A DNA stretch of 64,000 nt, from the NCBI RefSeq assembly GCF_042433955.1, contig NZ_JBHLUH010000004.1:124001-188000 (forward strand), given 5' to 3'. A program made the translations under genes and the position numbers. The notes beneath the pieces were generated by a model. The model was given only the letters and a program-made list of their open reading frames with translations. It was not told the DNA's origin and made no database searches. Shown piece by piece: positions 16,072 to 24,591 of this stretch. Origin of the DNA: Phytohabitans kaempferiae (GTDB lineage Bacteria; Actinomycetota; Actinomycetes; Mycobacteriales; Micromonosporaceae). Positions within the stretch are counted from its first letter, which is position 1. Every line of letters begins with the position of its first letter.

Positions 16072-17190
16072 CTACCTGTCAAGCACGAGGCCGACCCGCT
16101 GGAACTCCTTCACGTCGCGGTAGCCGCACTTGGCCATCGCCCGCTTGAGGCCGCCGAAGAGGTTGAGCTGCCCGTCCGGCGCGTCGGCCGGCCCGTACAG
16201 CACCTTCTCCAGCGTGCCCAGCGACTCGTCGGCCACACCGAACGCACCGCGCGGCAGGTTGGGGTGACTGGCGGCGGAGTGCCACCACGCGCCCCCGCCC
16301 GGCGCCTCGTCGGCGAGCGAGAGCGGCTCGCCAAGCATCACCGCGTCGGCGCCGCAGCCCAGCGCCTTGGCGATGTCGCCAGAGGTCTGGATGTTGCCGT
16401 CGGCGATCAGGTGCACGTAGCGCCCGCCGGTCTCGTCGAGGTAGTCACGCCGGGCGGCGGCCGCGTCGGCGATCGCGGTGGCCATCGGCACGCGGATGCC
16501 CAGCACGGTGTCTGTCGTGGACCACTCGTCGGCGCCCACGCCCACGATCACGCCGGCCGCGCCGGTGCGCATGAGGTGCAGCGCGGTCTTGTAGTCGGTG
16601 CAGCCGCCCGCGATCACCGGCAGGTCGAGGTCGGCGATGAACTCCTTGAGGTTGAGCGGCTCGTCGGTCGTGGAGACGTGCTCCGCGGAGACCAGCGTGC
16701 CCTGGATGACCAGGATGTCGACGCCCGCGTCGAGGATCACCGGGGCGAGCGCGAGGGTGTGCTGCGGCGACACGCGCACCGCCACCGTCACCCCGCCCTC
16801 ACGGATCGCGCGGACCCGCTCGGCGATCAGCTCGGGGCGGATCGGCTCCGCGTACACCTCCTGGAGCCGCCGCGTCGCGGGCGCCTCCTCGTCGAGGCGG
16901 GCGAGCTCCTCAAGGATCTTGGTCGGGTCTTCGTAGCGGGTCCACAGACCCTCGACGTTGAGCACGCCGAGGCCACCGAGGCGGCCCAGAGCCACGGCCG
17001 TCGCCGGGCTCATGGTCGCGTCGGAGGGATGCGCCACGCACGGGATGTCAAAGGGGTACGCGTCGAGCTGCCAGCCCGTGGACACGTCGTCGACGTCCCG
17101 CGTGCGGCGGCTCGGCACGATCGCAATGTCTTCGAGGTGGTATCCGCGCTGCGCGGTCTTTCCCAACCCGATCTCGACCACGTCACGCAC
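16072..17190 (-). CDS. guaB3: GuaB3-family IMP dehydrogenase-related protein
   Basis: 372-aa TIM-barrel protein of the actinobacterial GuaB3 family, which lacks the CBS domains of true IMP dehydrogenase. Visible features: VEIGLGKTAQRGYHLEDI at the N-terminus, GGLGVLNVEGLW, the phosphate-binding region VIAGGCTDYKTALHLMRTGA, and GVIVGVGADEW where GuaB has GICTT; the catalytic Cys of IMP dehydrogenase is therefore absent. Some actinobacterial GuaB3 proteins are reported to act on guanine nucleotides (GMP reductase-like); the role here is inferred. It starts 9 nt after the guaB2 stop with AGGAG before its GTG, so the two form an operon. Confidence 0.93.
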   Translation of the reverse strand: MRDVVEIGLGKTAQRGYHLEDIAIVPSRRTRDVDDVSTGWQLDAYPFDIPCVAHPSDATMSPATAVALGRLGGLGVLNVEGLWTRYEDPTKILEELARLDEEAPATRRLQEVYAEPIRPELIAERVRAIREGGVTVAVRVSPQHTLALAPVILDAGVDILVIQGTLVSAEHVSTTDEPLNLKEFIADLDLPVIAGGCTDYKTALHLMRTGAAGVIVGVGADEWSTTDTVLGIRVPMATAIADAAAARRDYLDETGGRYVHLIADGNIQTSGDIAKALGCGADAVMLGEPLSLADEAPGGGAWWHSAASHPNLPRGAFGVADESLGTLEKVLYGPADAPDGQLNLFGGLKRAMAKCGYRDVKEFQRVGLVLDR

Positions 17191-17199
17191 GGGTCGCTC

Positions 17200-18693
17200 C
17201 TATCGCGTGTGGTAGTTGGGCGCCTCGACGGTCATCTGGATGTCGTGCGGGTGGCTCTCCTTGAGACCTGCCGCGGTGATCCGGATGAGCTGACCGCGGC
17301 GGTGCAGCTCGGTGATGCTCTCGGCGCCGACGTATCCCATGGCCAGCCGGAGGCCGCCGATGAGCTGGTGGGCGACCTGCGACAGCGGGCCGCGGTAGGG
17401 CACCTGGCCCTCGACGCCCTCGGGAACGAGCTTTTCCTCGCTGAGCACGTCGTCCTGGAAGTAGCGGTCCTTGGAGTAGGAGCGGGCCTGCCCGCGCGAC
17501 TGCATCGCGCCGAGCGACCCCATCCCCCGGTATGCCTTGAACTGCTTGCCGTTGATGAAGAGCAGCTCGCCGGGGCTCTCCTCGCAGCCGGCGAGCAGGC
17601 TGCCGAGCATCACGGTGTGCGCGCCGGCCACCAACGCCTTGGCGATGTCGCCGGAGTACTGGATGCCGCCGTCGGCGATCACCGGAACGCCGGCCGGGCG
17701 GCAGGCCCGCGTGGCCTCCATCACCGCGGTGACCTGCGGCACGCCGACGCCCGCGACGACCCGCGTGGTGCAGATCGCGCCCGGCCCGACGCCCACCTTG
17801 ACCGCGTCGGCTCCCGCGTCGACCAGCGCCTTCGCCCCGGCGTACGTCGCGACGTTGCCGCCGACCACGTCGACCGTGGTGTCCTTCTTCAGCCGGGCGA
17901 CCATCTCCAGCACCGCGCGCTGGTGACCGTGTGCGGTGTCGACGATCAACACATCGACGCCGGCGTCGACCAGCGCGCGGGCCCGCTTGTACGCGTCTTC
18001 GCCCACGCCGACCGCAGCGGCGACGCGCAGCCGGCCGGCCGGGTCTTTGGTGGCGTCCGGGTACTGCTCGCTCTTGGTGAAGTCTTTGACCGTGATCAGG
18101 CCACGCAGCCGACCGCTGTCGTCGACGATCGGCAGCTTCTCCACCTTGTGCTGCCGCAGCAGCGCGAGCGCCTCGTCCTTGGAGACGCCCACGCGCGCGG
18201 TGATCAGCGGCGAGTGGGTCATGATCTCGCGGACCGGCGTGTTGCCGTCGGTCACGAAGCGCATGTCGCGGTTGGTGACGATGCCGACCAGCGTGCCGTT
18301 GGCGTCGGTGACCGGCACGCCGGAGATCCGGTAGCGCCCGCAGAGGGCGTCGACGTCGCGCAGCGTGTCGTCGGGGCTGCAGGTGATCGGGTTGGTCACC
18401 ATGCCCGCCTCGGAGCGCTTGACCTGGTCGACCTGGAGCGCCTGGTCTTCGATCGAGAGGTTGCGGTGGAGCACGCCCAGACCGCCCTGGCGCGCCATCG
18501 CGATGGCCATCCGCGCCTCGGTCACCGTGTCCATCGGGCTCGACATCAGCGGGATCTGCACGCTGACGTTGCGGCTCACCTGGGTCGCGGTGTGCACGCG
18601 GCTCGGAATGATCTCCGACTCAGCCGGCTGGAGCAGGACGTCGTCGAAGGTCAGCCCGATCGGCACAGCCTCGGCGGAGGGCAGGTTATCCAC
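17200..18693 (-). CDS. guaB: IMP dehydrogenase
   Basis: Oxidises IMP to XMP with NAD+, the rate-limiting step to guanine nucleotides; guaA does the next step. 497 aa. It has LTFDDVLLQPAES, MDTVTEARMAIAMARQGGLG, two CBS domains (about 108-225), the catalytic loop VGPGAICTTRVVAGVGVPQ with the active Cys, and the mobile flap with YRGMGSLGAM. The GTG at 18693 (DNLPSAEAVPIGLTFDD) is chosen because GAGAGGA precedes it by about 9 nt; the frame is open further upstream but that part is not conserved in style. It leads the guaB2-guaB3 operon. Confidence 0.96.
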   Translation of the reverse strand: MDNLPSAEAVPIGLTFDDVLLQPAESEIIPSRVHTATQVSRNVSVQIPLMSSPMDTVTEARMAIAMARQGGLGVLHRNLSIEDQALQVDQVKRSEAGMVTNPITCSPDDTLRDVDALCGRYRISGVPVTDANGTLVGIVTNRDMRFVTDGNTPVREIMTHSPLITARVGVSKDEALALLRQHKVEKLPIVDDSGRLRGLITVKDFTKSEQYPDATKDPAGRLRVAAAVGVGEDAYKRARALVDAGVDVLIVDTAHGHQRAVLEMVARLKKDTTVDVVGGNVATYAGAKALVDAGADAVKVGVGPGAICTTRVVAGVGVPQVTAVMEATRACRPAGVPVIADGGIQYSGDIAKALVAGAHTVMLGSLLAGCEESPGELLFINGKQFKAYRGMGSLGAMQSRGQARSYSKDRYFQDDVLSEEKLVPEGVEGQVPYRGPLSQVAHQLIGGLRLAMGYVGAESITELHRRGQLIRITAAGLKESHPHDIQMTVEAPNYHTR

Positions 18694-18766
18694 AATTGGG
18701 TCCTCTCGGTGGCGCGATGATTCATCGTACCCATCGGCCCGTTCGCCGTTCCGCGCCGACCTGCGG

Positions 18767-18782
18767 CTTGTCCGGTCACAAG
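18767..18782. promoter_or_regulatory. Inverted repeat CTTGT-N6-ACAAG upstream of DUF5319 gene
   Basis: A 5-bp inverted repeat with a 6-nt spacer (CCGGTC) lies in the 138-bp divergent region between guaB2 and the DUF5319 gene, about 37 nt before the DUF5319 -10 hexamer. It could be an operator near the -35 region. Weak evidence only. Confidence 0.3.
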
Positions 18783-18831
18783 TGGAATGCGCGGCACACG
18801 CGGGCACATGGGTTGCGACTACGGTGGAGGG

Positions 18832-19233
18832 GTGCAGCACGAGGAGCCGATCGACCCGTTCAACGGGGATCCCGCTGACCCGTCCGCGGGCCTGGAGGAC
18901 CTGGGTGAGGACCCCCAGCTTGACCCGCTGTCCGACACGGAGCGGCAGGACGTGCTGGAAGACCTGGCCGACCTCGAGATCTACCAGGCGCTGCTGAGCC
19001 CCATCGGCATCCGCGGGCTGGTGATCGAGTGCGAAGACTGCCACGAGCCGCACTACTTCGACTGGGATCTGCTCCGGGGCAACCTGCGCCACCTGCTCAA
19101 CTCCGGTCGTCCGAGGGTGCACGAGCCGGCCTACGACCCCGATCCCGACCACTACGTGACCTGGGAGTACGCGCGAGGTTACGCCGACGGCGTACACGAC
19201 ACCCTCTCCGACGGGTCAGACGAGGACGCCTGA
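18832..19233 (+). CDS. DUF5319 family protein
   Basis: Acidic protein of 133 aa of a conserved actinobacterial family of unknown function (the Rv3412 neighbour of guaB2 in M. tuberculosis). It has the family opening EEPIDPFNGDP, an acidic helix (TERQDVLEDLADLEIYQALL) and a core containing CEDCHEPHYFDWDLLRGNL with a C-x-x-C-H pair that could bind a metal. GTG at 18832 is chosen because TACGGT (18820-18825) ends 6 nt before it, as in a leaderless start; an in-frame ATG at 18808 is possible. It is divergent from guaB2, as in relatives. Confidence 0.85.
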   Translation: MQHEEPIDPFNGDPADPSAGLEDLGEDPQLDPLSDTERQDVLEDLADLEIYQALLSPIGIRGLVIECEDCHEPHYFDWDLLRGNLRHLLNSGRPRVHEPAYDPDPDHYVTWEYARGYADGVHDTLSDGSDEDA

Positions 19234-19293
19234 CCCCGTCGATCGCGGGGCCAGCGCGGTGTCCAGCAGCCTTCTGCCAGCTTCGCCGGGCCA

Positions 19294-19322
19294 GTGACCA
19301 GCGGCCAAAGACCGCCGGTCAC
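19294..19322. terminator. Bidirectional terminator between DUF5319 gene and bldM-like gene
   Basis: GTGACC-A-GCGG pairs with CCGC-C-GGTCAC around the loop CCAAAGA, giving 10 base pairs with one A-C mismatch. A smaller hairpin CCCCG/CGGGG (19234-19250) begins right at the DUF5319 stop. Both lie between convergent genes. Confidence 0.7.
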
Positions 19323-19347
19323 CCGCTCGACGTTGGTGGAGCCCGCG

Positions 19348-20217
19348 CTAGGCGACCAGGCCGGCCCGAAAGCCAGCCGCTACGGCGTGGGCGCGGTCGC
19401 GTGCGCCCAGCTTGCGAAACAGGCGCCGGGCGTGGGTCTTGACGGTGTCCTCGGAGACGAAAAGCTCCCGCCCGATCTCCGCGTTGCTCTTGCCGTCGGC
19501 CATGCCGCGCAGCACCTGGAGTTCGCGTTCGGTCAGCGTCATCCGCCGCGCCACCACCTCGGGCCGGTCGCCGGCGCGAGGGCCGACCCGCCAGCTCGGT
19601 CCGGTGTTGGGGCTGCCGCCGGGCGGGCGAGCGGCGCCGCCGGGGCCGACGTCGATCTGGTCGCCACGCTGCACGGGCACCATCGACGGCGGCTGCGTCC
19701 GGGAGAGCGGCCCGTTGGCGGGACGGGCGGCGGCACCACCGCCGGAGCGGTCGGCGGCGAGTGCCGGGTCGGCGGGGAGATCGCCAGCCACGGCGACCGC
19801 CTCGCCCGCCCGGGAGACGGCGGGCCGGGCGGCGGCCGGGCGGGCCTGCTCGGGCAGGCAGAGCAGCAGGGCCTTCGCGACGATGCTCACCAGGTCGTGG
19901 TCACCCCCGCCGCGGAGCACGCCACGCGCACCGGCGGCGATGGCGGCGGCGGCCACGCGGGGGTCTTCGGCGCCAAAGAGGATGATCACCGCCCCGGGCG
20001 CCCGCATCAAGGCACGTCGGGTGAAGCCGACGCTGTCCCGCCTGGTCAACGCGGTATCCGCGAGGATTATGTCGGCGGGGCGCTCAGCCAGCCGGAGTAA
20101 GGCTTCGGTCTCCGACACGGCCGTGCGCACAGCACCGCTCATCCCAAGACGAGCGGCGGCTGAAGCGACGGTTTGCGCCGCGAGCGGTGTCCGGACACAC
20201 ACGAGGACGGTACGCAC
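19348..20217 (-). CDS. bldM: BldM-like atypical response regulator
   Basis: 289-aa regulator whose C-terminal LuxR HTH closely resembles Streptomyces BldM (LTERELQVLRGMADGKSNAE, then GRELFVSEDTVKTHARRL and AHAVAAGFRAGLV at the end). The location next to whiD and guaB2 also matches. The receiver keeps a D54 (ILADTALTRR) but where the acidic pair should be it has V8-R9 (VLVCVRTPLAA), so ordinary phosphorylation is unlikely; Streptomyces BldM is also atypical. A linker of about 90 residues rich in Ala/Pro/Gly (about 125-215) is much longer than in Streptomyces. GTG start 6 nt after GAGGAGG, which lies in a hairpin. BldM controls aerial growth and sporulation genes in Streptomyces; the same role is inferred. 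Confidence 0.8.
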   Translation of the reverse strand: MRTVLVCVRTPLAAQTVASAAARLGMSGAVRTAVSETEALLRLAERPADIILADTALTRRDSVGFTRRALMRAPGAVIILFGAEDPRVAAAAIAAGARGVLRGGGDHDLVSIVAKALLLCLPEQARPAAARPAVSRAGEAVAVAGDLPADPALAADRSGGGAAARPANGPLSRTQPPSMVPVQRGDQIDVGPGGAARPPGGSPNTGPSWRVGPRAGDRPEVVARRMTLTERELQVLRGMADGKSNAEIGRELFVSEDTVKTHARRLFRKLGARDRAHAVAAGFRAGLVA

Positions 20218-20223
20218 TGTGAT

Positions 20224-20244
20224 CCTCCTCTTCCTCTGAGGAGG
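20224..20244 (-). promoter_or_regulatory. Hairpin sequestering the ribosome binding site of the bldM-like gene
   Basis: On the mRNA strand, CCTCCTC (20244-20238) is fully complementary to GAGGAGG (20230-20224) across a 7-nt loop. The 3' arm is the Shine-Dalgarno sequence, 6 nt before the GTG start. Formation of this stem would block translation initiation. Confidence 0.65.
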
Positions 20245-20387
20245 AGACCACGGAACCAACTGATCATTACGGGCTTTCGGACGAAAGAAGTTGAAAGTTC
20301 CCGACAGTCGACACGCCGGTTTCCTTCCGAGCGCTATCGGGTAATCCGTGGTTCGCGTGGCCGGAGTGCCCCGTGGGAGGAGTGTCG

Positions 20388-20786
20388 ATGTCGAACGTAA
20401 GCAGACTGCCCGGTCCCATCGCCGACATCTGGGACTGGCAGCGGCTGGGCGCCTGCCGCGGCAGGGACAGCGCCCAGTTCTTCCACCCCGACGGCGAGCG
20501 CGGTTCGTCCCGCAACCGCCGCGAGGCGCAGGCGAAGTCGTTCTGCCACTCCTGCCCGGTCCGGTCCGAGTGCGCGGCGCACGCCCTGTCGGTACGCGAG
20601 CCCTACGGCGTGTGGGGCGGCTTCAGCGAGTCCGAGCGCCTGCGCCTGCTCGCCATGGGCTGGGAGGACCTCGCCGACCGCCACCTGACCCGCGTGGACG
20701 TGACGCGGCTGGAGGCGCGGCTCGGCAAGCCGCACAAGGCTGTGCCGGCTATCCCACCTCAACGCCAACCGAGTGCCACCCGGTAG
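20388..20786 (+). CDS. whiD: WhiB-family [4Fe-4S] regulator, WhiD/WhiB3 type
   Basis: 132-aa iron-sulfur transcription factor. The four cluster ligands are C23, C53, C56 and C62 (GACRGRD, FCHSCPVRSEC), followed by the family turn GVWGG at 74-78 and a basic C-terminal part for DNA contact. The preceding neighbour is the bldM-like gene, as with Streptomyces whiD, and M. tuberculosis whiB3 lies at the same place beside groEL1. WhiD acts late in spore maturation in Streptomyces; WhiB3 is redox-linked in mycobacteria. ATG at 20388 is chosen because GGGAGGAG ends about 6 nt before it. Its last 38 nt overlap the convergent molybdenum enzyme gene. Confidence 0.9.
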   Translation: MSNVSRLPGPIADIWDWQRLGACRGRDSAQFFHPDGERGSSRNRREAQAKSFCHSCPVRSECAAHALSVREPYGVWGGFSESERLRLLAMGWEDLADRHLTRVDVTRLEARLGKPHKAVPAIPPQRQPSATR

Positions 20787-22272
20787 CACCGTCGGGCGTG
20801 GGCGGCCGCCTCTGCTCCGGCTGCACCGCGCCGGTGGCGTCGGTGGCGCGTACCTGTAGGCGGTGCTCGCCGGGCGTCGCGTCCCACCGCCACATCCACT
20901 GGACCCACGTGTCGATCGAGACCGAGCGGGCCAGAGTGGCTTCCCGCCAAGGCCCGCCGTCCACGCGTACCTCGACCTTCGCCACGCCGCGGTGCTGCGC
21001 CCACGCCACGCCCGCCACGGTCACCGGGCCGGCGGTGAGCTTGCCGCCCGAGCGGGGCGTGTCGATGCGCGACTGCGTCTTGATCGGTGCCTGCGCGGCC
21101 CAGCCGCGCGGGACCCAGTACGCGTCGAAGTCGGCGAAGCTGGTCAGCTCCAGCTCCACGATCCACTTGCACGCCGACACGTAGCCGTACAGCCCCGGCA
21201 CCACCATGCGCACCGGGAAGCCGTGCTTGACGGGAAGCGGCTCGCCGTTCATGCCGACGGCGATCAGCGCGTCGCGGCCGTCGCGGAGCAGCGCGGTGGG
21301 CGTGCCGCAGGTCCAGCCGTCGGCCGAGCGCCCCACCACCTGGTCGGCGCCCTCGAACGGCTGGGCCTCGTCGAGCAGCTCCTTCACCGGTACGCCGAGC
21401 CAGCGCGCGTTGCCGACCAGGTCGCCGCCCACCTCGTTGGAGACGCAGGCGAGCGTCACGTACCGCTCGACCATCGGCCGGGCGAGCAGCTCGTCGAAGG
21501 TGATCGTGATGGGGTTGCGCACGCGGCCGTGGATCTTCAGCGTCCACGAGGCCGGATCGACCTGCGGGAGTACGAGCGCGGTGTCGATGCGGTAGAAGGT
21601 GCGGTTCGGGGTGACGTACGAGGCGAGCCGCCTGATGTCGAGATCCGACCCGGCGGGCACGGCCGGCGCCGGGCTGGCCGGCACGGGCAGCCGCACCGCC
21701 TTGCGGGCCTCGTTGACGCTGCGCCTGGTGGCGAGAAAACGCCCGCCGAGCCCGGCGGCGGCAGCGGCACCGACCACGACCGCCACCGTGGTGAGGAAGC
21801 GCCGGCGATCGTCCCGACCCGTCGCGGAGCCCGGCTCCGGCGCCGGTGCCGGACGGCGGGCGACCAGGCGCCACAGCACCACGCCGGCCACCGCCGCGCC
21901 CAGCAGCGACGGGACCGCGGCTGACGGGCCCGCGCCCGGCCGGGTCAACGCGGCGGCGACGCCGATGATCCCGAAGAGCGCGATGCCGACCACGCCGGCC
22001 CAGATGTTGCGGACGGCCAGCCAGCCGATCAGCGCGGCGAACGCGGCGAGCAGCACCAGCGTGCCGACCAGGAGGGCGACCTTGTCGTAGATGCCGAAGA
22101 CGTCGATCGCGAACTGCTTGAGCGGCTCCGGTGCGTGGTCGACGACGACCCCGCCGACGGCCACCAGCGGAGCCGAGCGGGCGCCGGTGAAGACCGCGAC
22201 GAACTCCGCCAGCCCCAGGGCCACCGCGGCGGCGGCGATCCCCGCCAGGGCGCCGCGTAGGCCGTTTCGCAT
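20749..22272 (-). CDS. Membrane-anchored molybdopterin oxidoreductase (sulfite oxidase fold)
   Basis: 507-aa protein. The N-terminal part (about residues 5-150) has four to five hydrophobic helices; a basic segment with a twin-arginine-like DDRRRFLTTV and a further hydrophobic stretch follow, and then the extracytoplasmic catalytic domain (about 215-400) of the sulfite oxidase/YedY superfamily: DPASWTLKIHGRV, ITITFDELLARP, and YVTLACVSNEVGGDLVGNAR, whose Cys is the expected Mo ligand. A C-terminal Mo-co dimerisation domain (VTVAGVAWAQHRGVAKVEVR) follows. The substrate is unknown; members of this family are often called sulfite or methionine-sulfoxide related. ATG at 22272 (RNGLRGALAG) is chosen as the first plausible membrane-protein start. 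Confidence 0.87.
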   Translation of the reverse strand: MRNGLRGALAGIAAAAVALGLAEFVAVFTGARSAPLVAVGGVVVDHAPEPLKQFAIDVFGIYDKVALLVGTLVLLAAFAALIGWLAVRNIWAGVVGIALFGIIGVAAALTRPGAGPSAAVPSLLGAAVAGVVLWRLVARRPAPAPEPGSATGRDDRRRFLTTVAVVVGAAAAAGLGGRFLATRRSVNEARKAVRLPVPASPAPAVPAGSDLDIRRLASYVTPNRTFYRIDTALVLPQVDPASWTLKIHGRVRNPITITFDELLARPMVERYVTLACVSNEVGGDLVGNARWLGVPVKELLDEAQPFEGADQVVGRSADGWTCGTPTALLRDGRDALIAVGMNGEPLPVKHGFPVRMVVPGLYGYVSACKWIVELELTSFADFDAYWVPRGWAAQAPIKTQSRIDTPRSGGKLTAGPVTVAGVAWAQHRGVAKVEVRVDGGPWREATLARSVSIDTWVQWMWRWDATPGEHRLQVRATDATGAVQPEQRRPPTPDGATGWHSVGVEVG

Positions 22273-22333
22273 GGCCCCAAGTCTGCCCCGCCGCGAGCCG
22301 TGGCGCGTGCGGTCGTACGAGCCCCACGACAAC

Positions 22334-22359
22334 CGAAGGGGGCCCGAGGGCCCCCTTCG
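22334..22359. terminator. Terminator downstream of groEL
   Basis: CGAAGGGGGCCC (22334-22345) and GGGCCCCCTTCG (22348-22359) form a perfect 12-bp stem with a 2-nt centre, 20 nt after the groEL stop. It is the strongest hairpin in this part of the window and probably ends the groESL transcript. Confidence 0.85.
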
Positions 22360-22379
22360 CGTCGCTTTCACGGAACCGG

Positions 22380-24026
22380 CTAGAAGCCCGGCCCGTGCTG
22401 GTGGCCGTGCCCATGGCCGTGGCCGTGGCCACCGGCCTGCGCCGGCTCGGCCTTCTCCGGCTTCTCCACGATCAAGCTCTCCGTGGTGAGCAGGAGCCCG
22501 GCGATCGACGCGGCGTTGGTCACCGCGTTGCGGGTCACCTTGACCGGGTCGATGATGCCGGCCTTCGCCAGGTCGACGTAGTCGCCCCGGGCCGCGTCGA
22601 GGCCGTGGCCCCAGTCGTTGCCGCGCACCTTCTGCACCACGACGTAGCCGTCGAGGCCGGCGTTCTGCGCGATCCAGCGCAGCGGCTCGTCGAGCGCCTT
22701 GCGGACGATCGACACACCGGTCGCCTCGTCGCCGGACTGGCCCAGCCCGCCGTCGAGCTGCTCGGCCACCTGCGCCAGCGCGGCGCCGCCGCCCGGCACG
22801 GTGCCCTCCTCGACCGCCGCCTTGGTCGCCGAGATGGCGTCCTCGATGCGGTGCTTGCGCTCCTTGAGCTCGACCTCGGTGGCGCCACCGGCCTTGATGA
22901 CCGCGATGCCGCCGGAGAGCTTGGCCAGCCGCTCGGCCAGCTTCTCCCGGTCCCAGTCGGAGTCGGAAGCCTCGATCTCCTTGCGGATCTGCGAGATGCG
23001 GTCGGTGACCTCGGCGTCGTTGCCGGCGCCCTCGATGACCGTGGTGTTGTCCTTGTCGACGACGATGCGCCGGGCCTGGCCCAGCACCTCGAGGCCGACC
23101 GAGTCGAGCTTGTAGCCGAGCTCGGGCGCGACCACCTCACCACCGGTGAGGATGGCCATGTCCTGGAGCATCGCCTTGCGCCGGTCACCGAAGCCGGGCG
23201 CCTTGACCGCGCAGACCTTGAACGTCTTGCGGATCGCGTTGACCACGAGCGTGGCCAGCGCCTGGCCCTCGACGTCTTCCGCGATGATCAGGAGCGGCTT
23301 GCTGGCCTGGAGCACCTTCTCCAGCAGCGGCAGCAGCTCTTCGACCGACGAGATCTTCTGCGTGGTGATCAGGACGTAGGCGTCTTCGAGCACCGCCTCC
23401 TGCGCGTCCGGGTCGGTCACGAAGTGCGGCGAGATGAAGCCCTTGTCGAACTGGAGACCCTCGGTGACCTCAAGCTCGGTGGCGAGGGTGGAGCCCTCCT
23501 CGACGGTGATGACACCGTCGCGGCCGACCTTCTCCATCGCCTCGGCGATCAGGTCACCGATCGTCGCGTCCTGCGCCGAGATCGTGGCGACGTGGGCGAT
23601 GGACTGCTTGTCGGCGACCTCGATCGCCTTCTCCAGCAGCGCCTTCGACACGGCCTCGGCCGCGAGGTCGATGCCCCGCTTCAGGCCCGCCGGGTTGGCG
23701 CCGGCGGTGACGTTGCGCAGGCCCTCGCGGACCATCGCCTGGGCGAGCACGGTCGCGGTGGTGGTCCCGTCGCCGGCGACGTCGTTGGTCTTCGTCGCCA
23801 CCTCCTTGACCAGCTGCGCGCCGAGGTTTTCGTAGGGGTTGGCGAGCTCGATCTCCTTGGCGATCGTCACGCCGTCGTTGGTGATCGTCGGAGCGCCGAA
23901 CTTCTTGTCCAGCACGACGTTGCGCCCGCGCGGGCCGAGAGTGACCTTGACCGCGTCCGCCAGCGCGTTGACGCCGTGCTCAAGCTGGTGCCGGGCGTCG
24001 TCCGAGAAACTCAGGATCTTCGCCAT
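22380..24026 (-). CDS. groEL1: Chaperonin GroEL1 (His-rich C-terminus)
   Basis: 60-kDa chaperonin, 548 aa, forming the ATP-driven folding chamber with GroES. It has the conserved TLGPRGRNVVLDKKFGAP, NDGVTIAKEIEL, VAGDGTTTATVLAQ and GGGAALAQVAEQL. It ends in HGHGHGHGHQHG instead of the Gly-Met tail: this marks the GroEL1 type found next to groES in actinobacteria, while the housekeeping GroEL2 is usually elsewhere. GGAGGGAC lies 5 nt before the ATG. It is co-transcribed with groES across a 137-bp gap that holds a 40-nt perfect palindrome, and is controlled by the two CIRCE sites upstream. Confidence 0.97.
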   Translation of the reverse strand: MAKILSFSDDARHQLEHGVNALADAVKVTLGPRGRNVVLDKKFGAPTITNDGVTIAKEIELANPYENLGAQLVKEVATKTNDVAGDGTTTATVLAQAMVREGLRNVTAGANPAGLKRGIDLAAEAVSKALLEKAIEVADKQSIAHVATISAQDATIGDLIAEAMEKVGRDGVITVEEGSTLATELEVTEGLQFDKGFISPHFVTDPDAQEAVLEDAYVLITTQKISSVEELLPLLEKVLQASKPLLIIAEDVEGQALATLVVNAIRKTFKVCAVKAPGFGDRRKAMLQDMAILTGGEVVAPELGYKLDSVGLEVLGQARRIVVDKDNTTVIEGAGNDAEVTDRISQIRKEIEASDSDWDREKLAERLAKLSGGIAVIKAGGATEVELKERKHRIEDAISATKAAVEEGTVPGGGAALAQVAEQLDGGLGQSGDEATGVSIVRKALDEPLRWIAQNAGLDGYVVVQKVRGNDWGHGLDAARGDYVDLAKAGIIDPVKVTRNAVTNAASIAGLLLTTESLIVEKPEKAEPAQAGGHGHGHGHGHQHGPGF

Positions 24027-24106
24027 GTATGTCCCTCCAGAGCGGCACGCCCCGGACCGCATGGAGCCGGCCCGGGGCGATTATCAGCCTTCTAGTTTCC
24101 CTATGT

Positions 24107-24146
24107 GCTGTTCGTCGCTTCGCGGGCCCGCGAAGCGACGAACAGC
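24107..24146. repeat. 40-nt perfect palindrome between groES and groEL
   Basis: The arm GCTGTTCGTCGCTTCGCGGG (24107-24126) is followed directly by its exact reverse complement (24127-24146), with no loop and no mismatch. It starts 17 nt after the groES stop. In RNA it would fold into a very stable hairpin and may attenuate or process the message between the two chaperonin genes. It shares CTGTTCGyCGC with the palindrome at 16031-16055. Confidence 0.95.
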
Positions 24147-24163
24147 GCCGGAAGAGCTGTCAG

Positions 24164-24478
24164 TCACTTCTCGATGACGGCGAGGACGTCGCGGGCGGAG
24201 AGCACCAGGTACTCCTCACCGGCGTACTTGACCTCGGTGCCACCGTACTTCGAGTAGATGACCGTGTCGCCGACCTTGACGTCAACCGGGATCCGGTTGC
24301 CCTTGTCGTCGACGCGGCCCGGGCCGACAGCGAGGACAGTGCCCTCCTGCGGCTTCTCCTTGGCGGTGTCGGGGATCACGATGCCCGACGCCGTGGTGGT
24401 CTCAGCCTCATTCGCCTGGACCAGAATCCGGTCCTCGAGCGGCTTGATCGCAACCTTGGTCGCGGTAGTCACGGGCAT
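24164..24478 (-). CDS. groES: Co-chaperonin GroES
   Basis: 104-aa heptameric lid of the GroEL chamber. It has VAIKPLEDRILVQANEAETT, the mobile loop region TASGIVIPDTAKEKPQ that contacts GroEL, GTVLAVGPGR and the C-terminal VKYAGEEYLVLSARDVLAVI. ATG at 24478 is preceded by AGGAGG 5 nt upstream. First gene of the groES-groEL1 operon, with a 139-nt leader that includes half of the regulatory region. Confidence 0.97.
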   Translation of the reverse strand: MPVTTATKVAIKPLEDRILVQANEAETTTASGIVIPDTAKEKPQEGTVLAVGPGRVDDKGNRIPVDVKVGDTVIYSKYGGTEVKYAGEEYLVLSARDVLAVIEK

Positions 24479-24591
24479 ACCCTCCTGGGGTACTGGTCTG
24501 GTAGCCACCCGGATCTCTCCGGGCGGCGGTCATACTGTTGCCTCATGCCACCGGGCGATGCCGTCGTCGCGGGTGCCGGCGTGCCCGAGAG

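Noticed and set aside
15886..18720. Very long open frame (944 codons) on the plus strand
   Set aside because: It is antisense to guaB3 and guaB2, rich in Arg, His, Asp and Val as expected for a GC-rich shadow frame, and has no domain.
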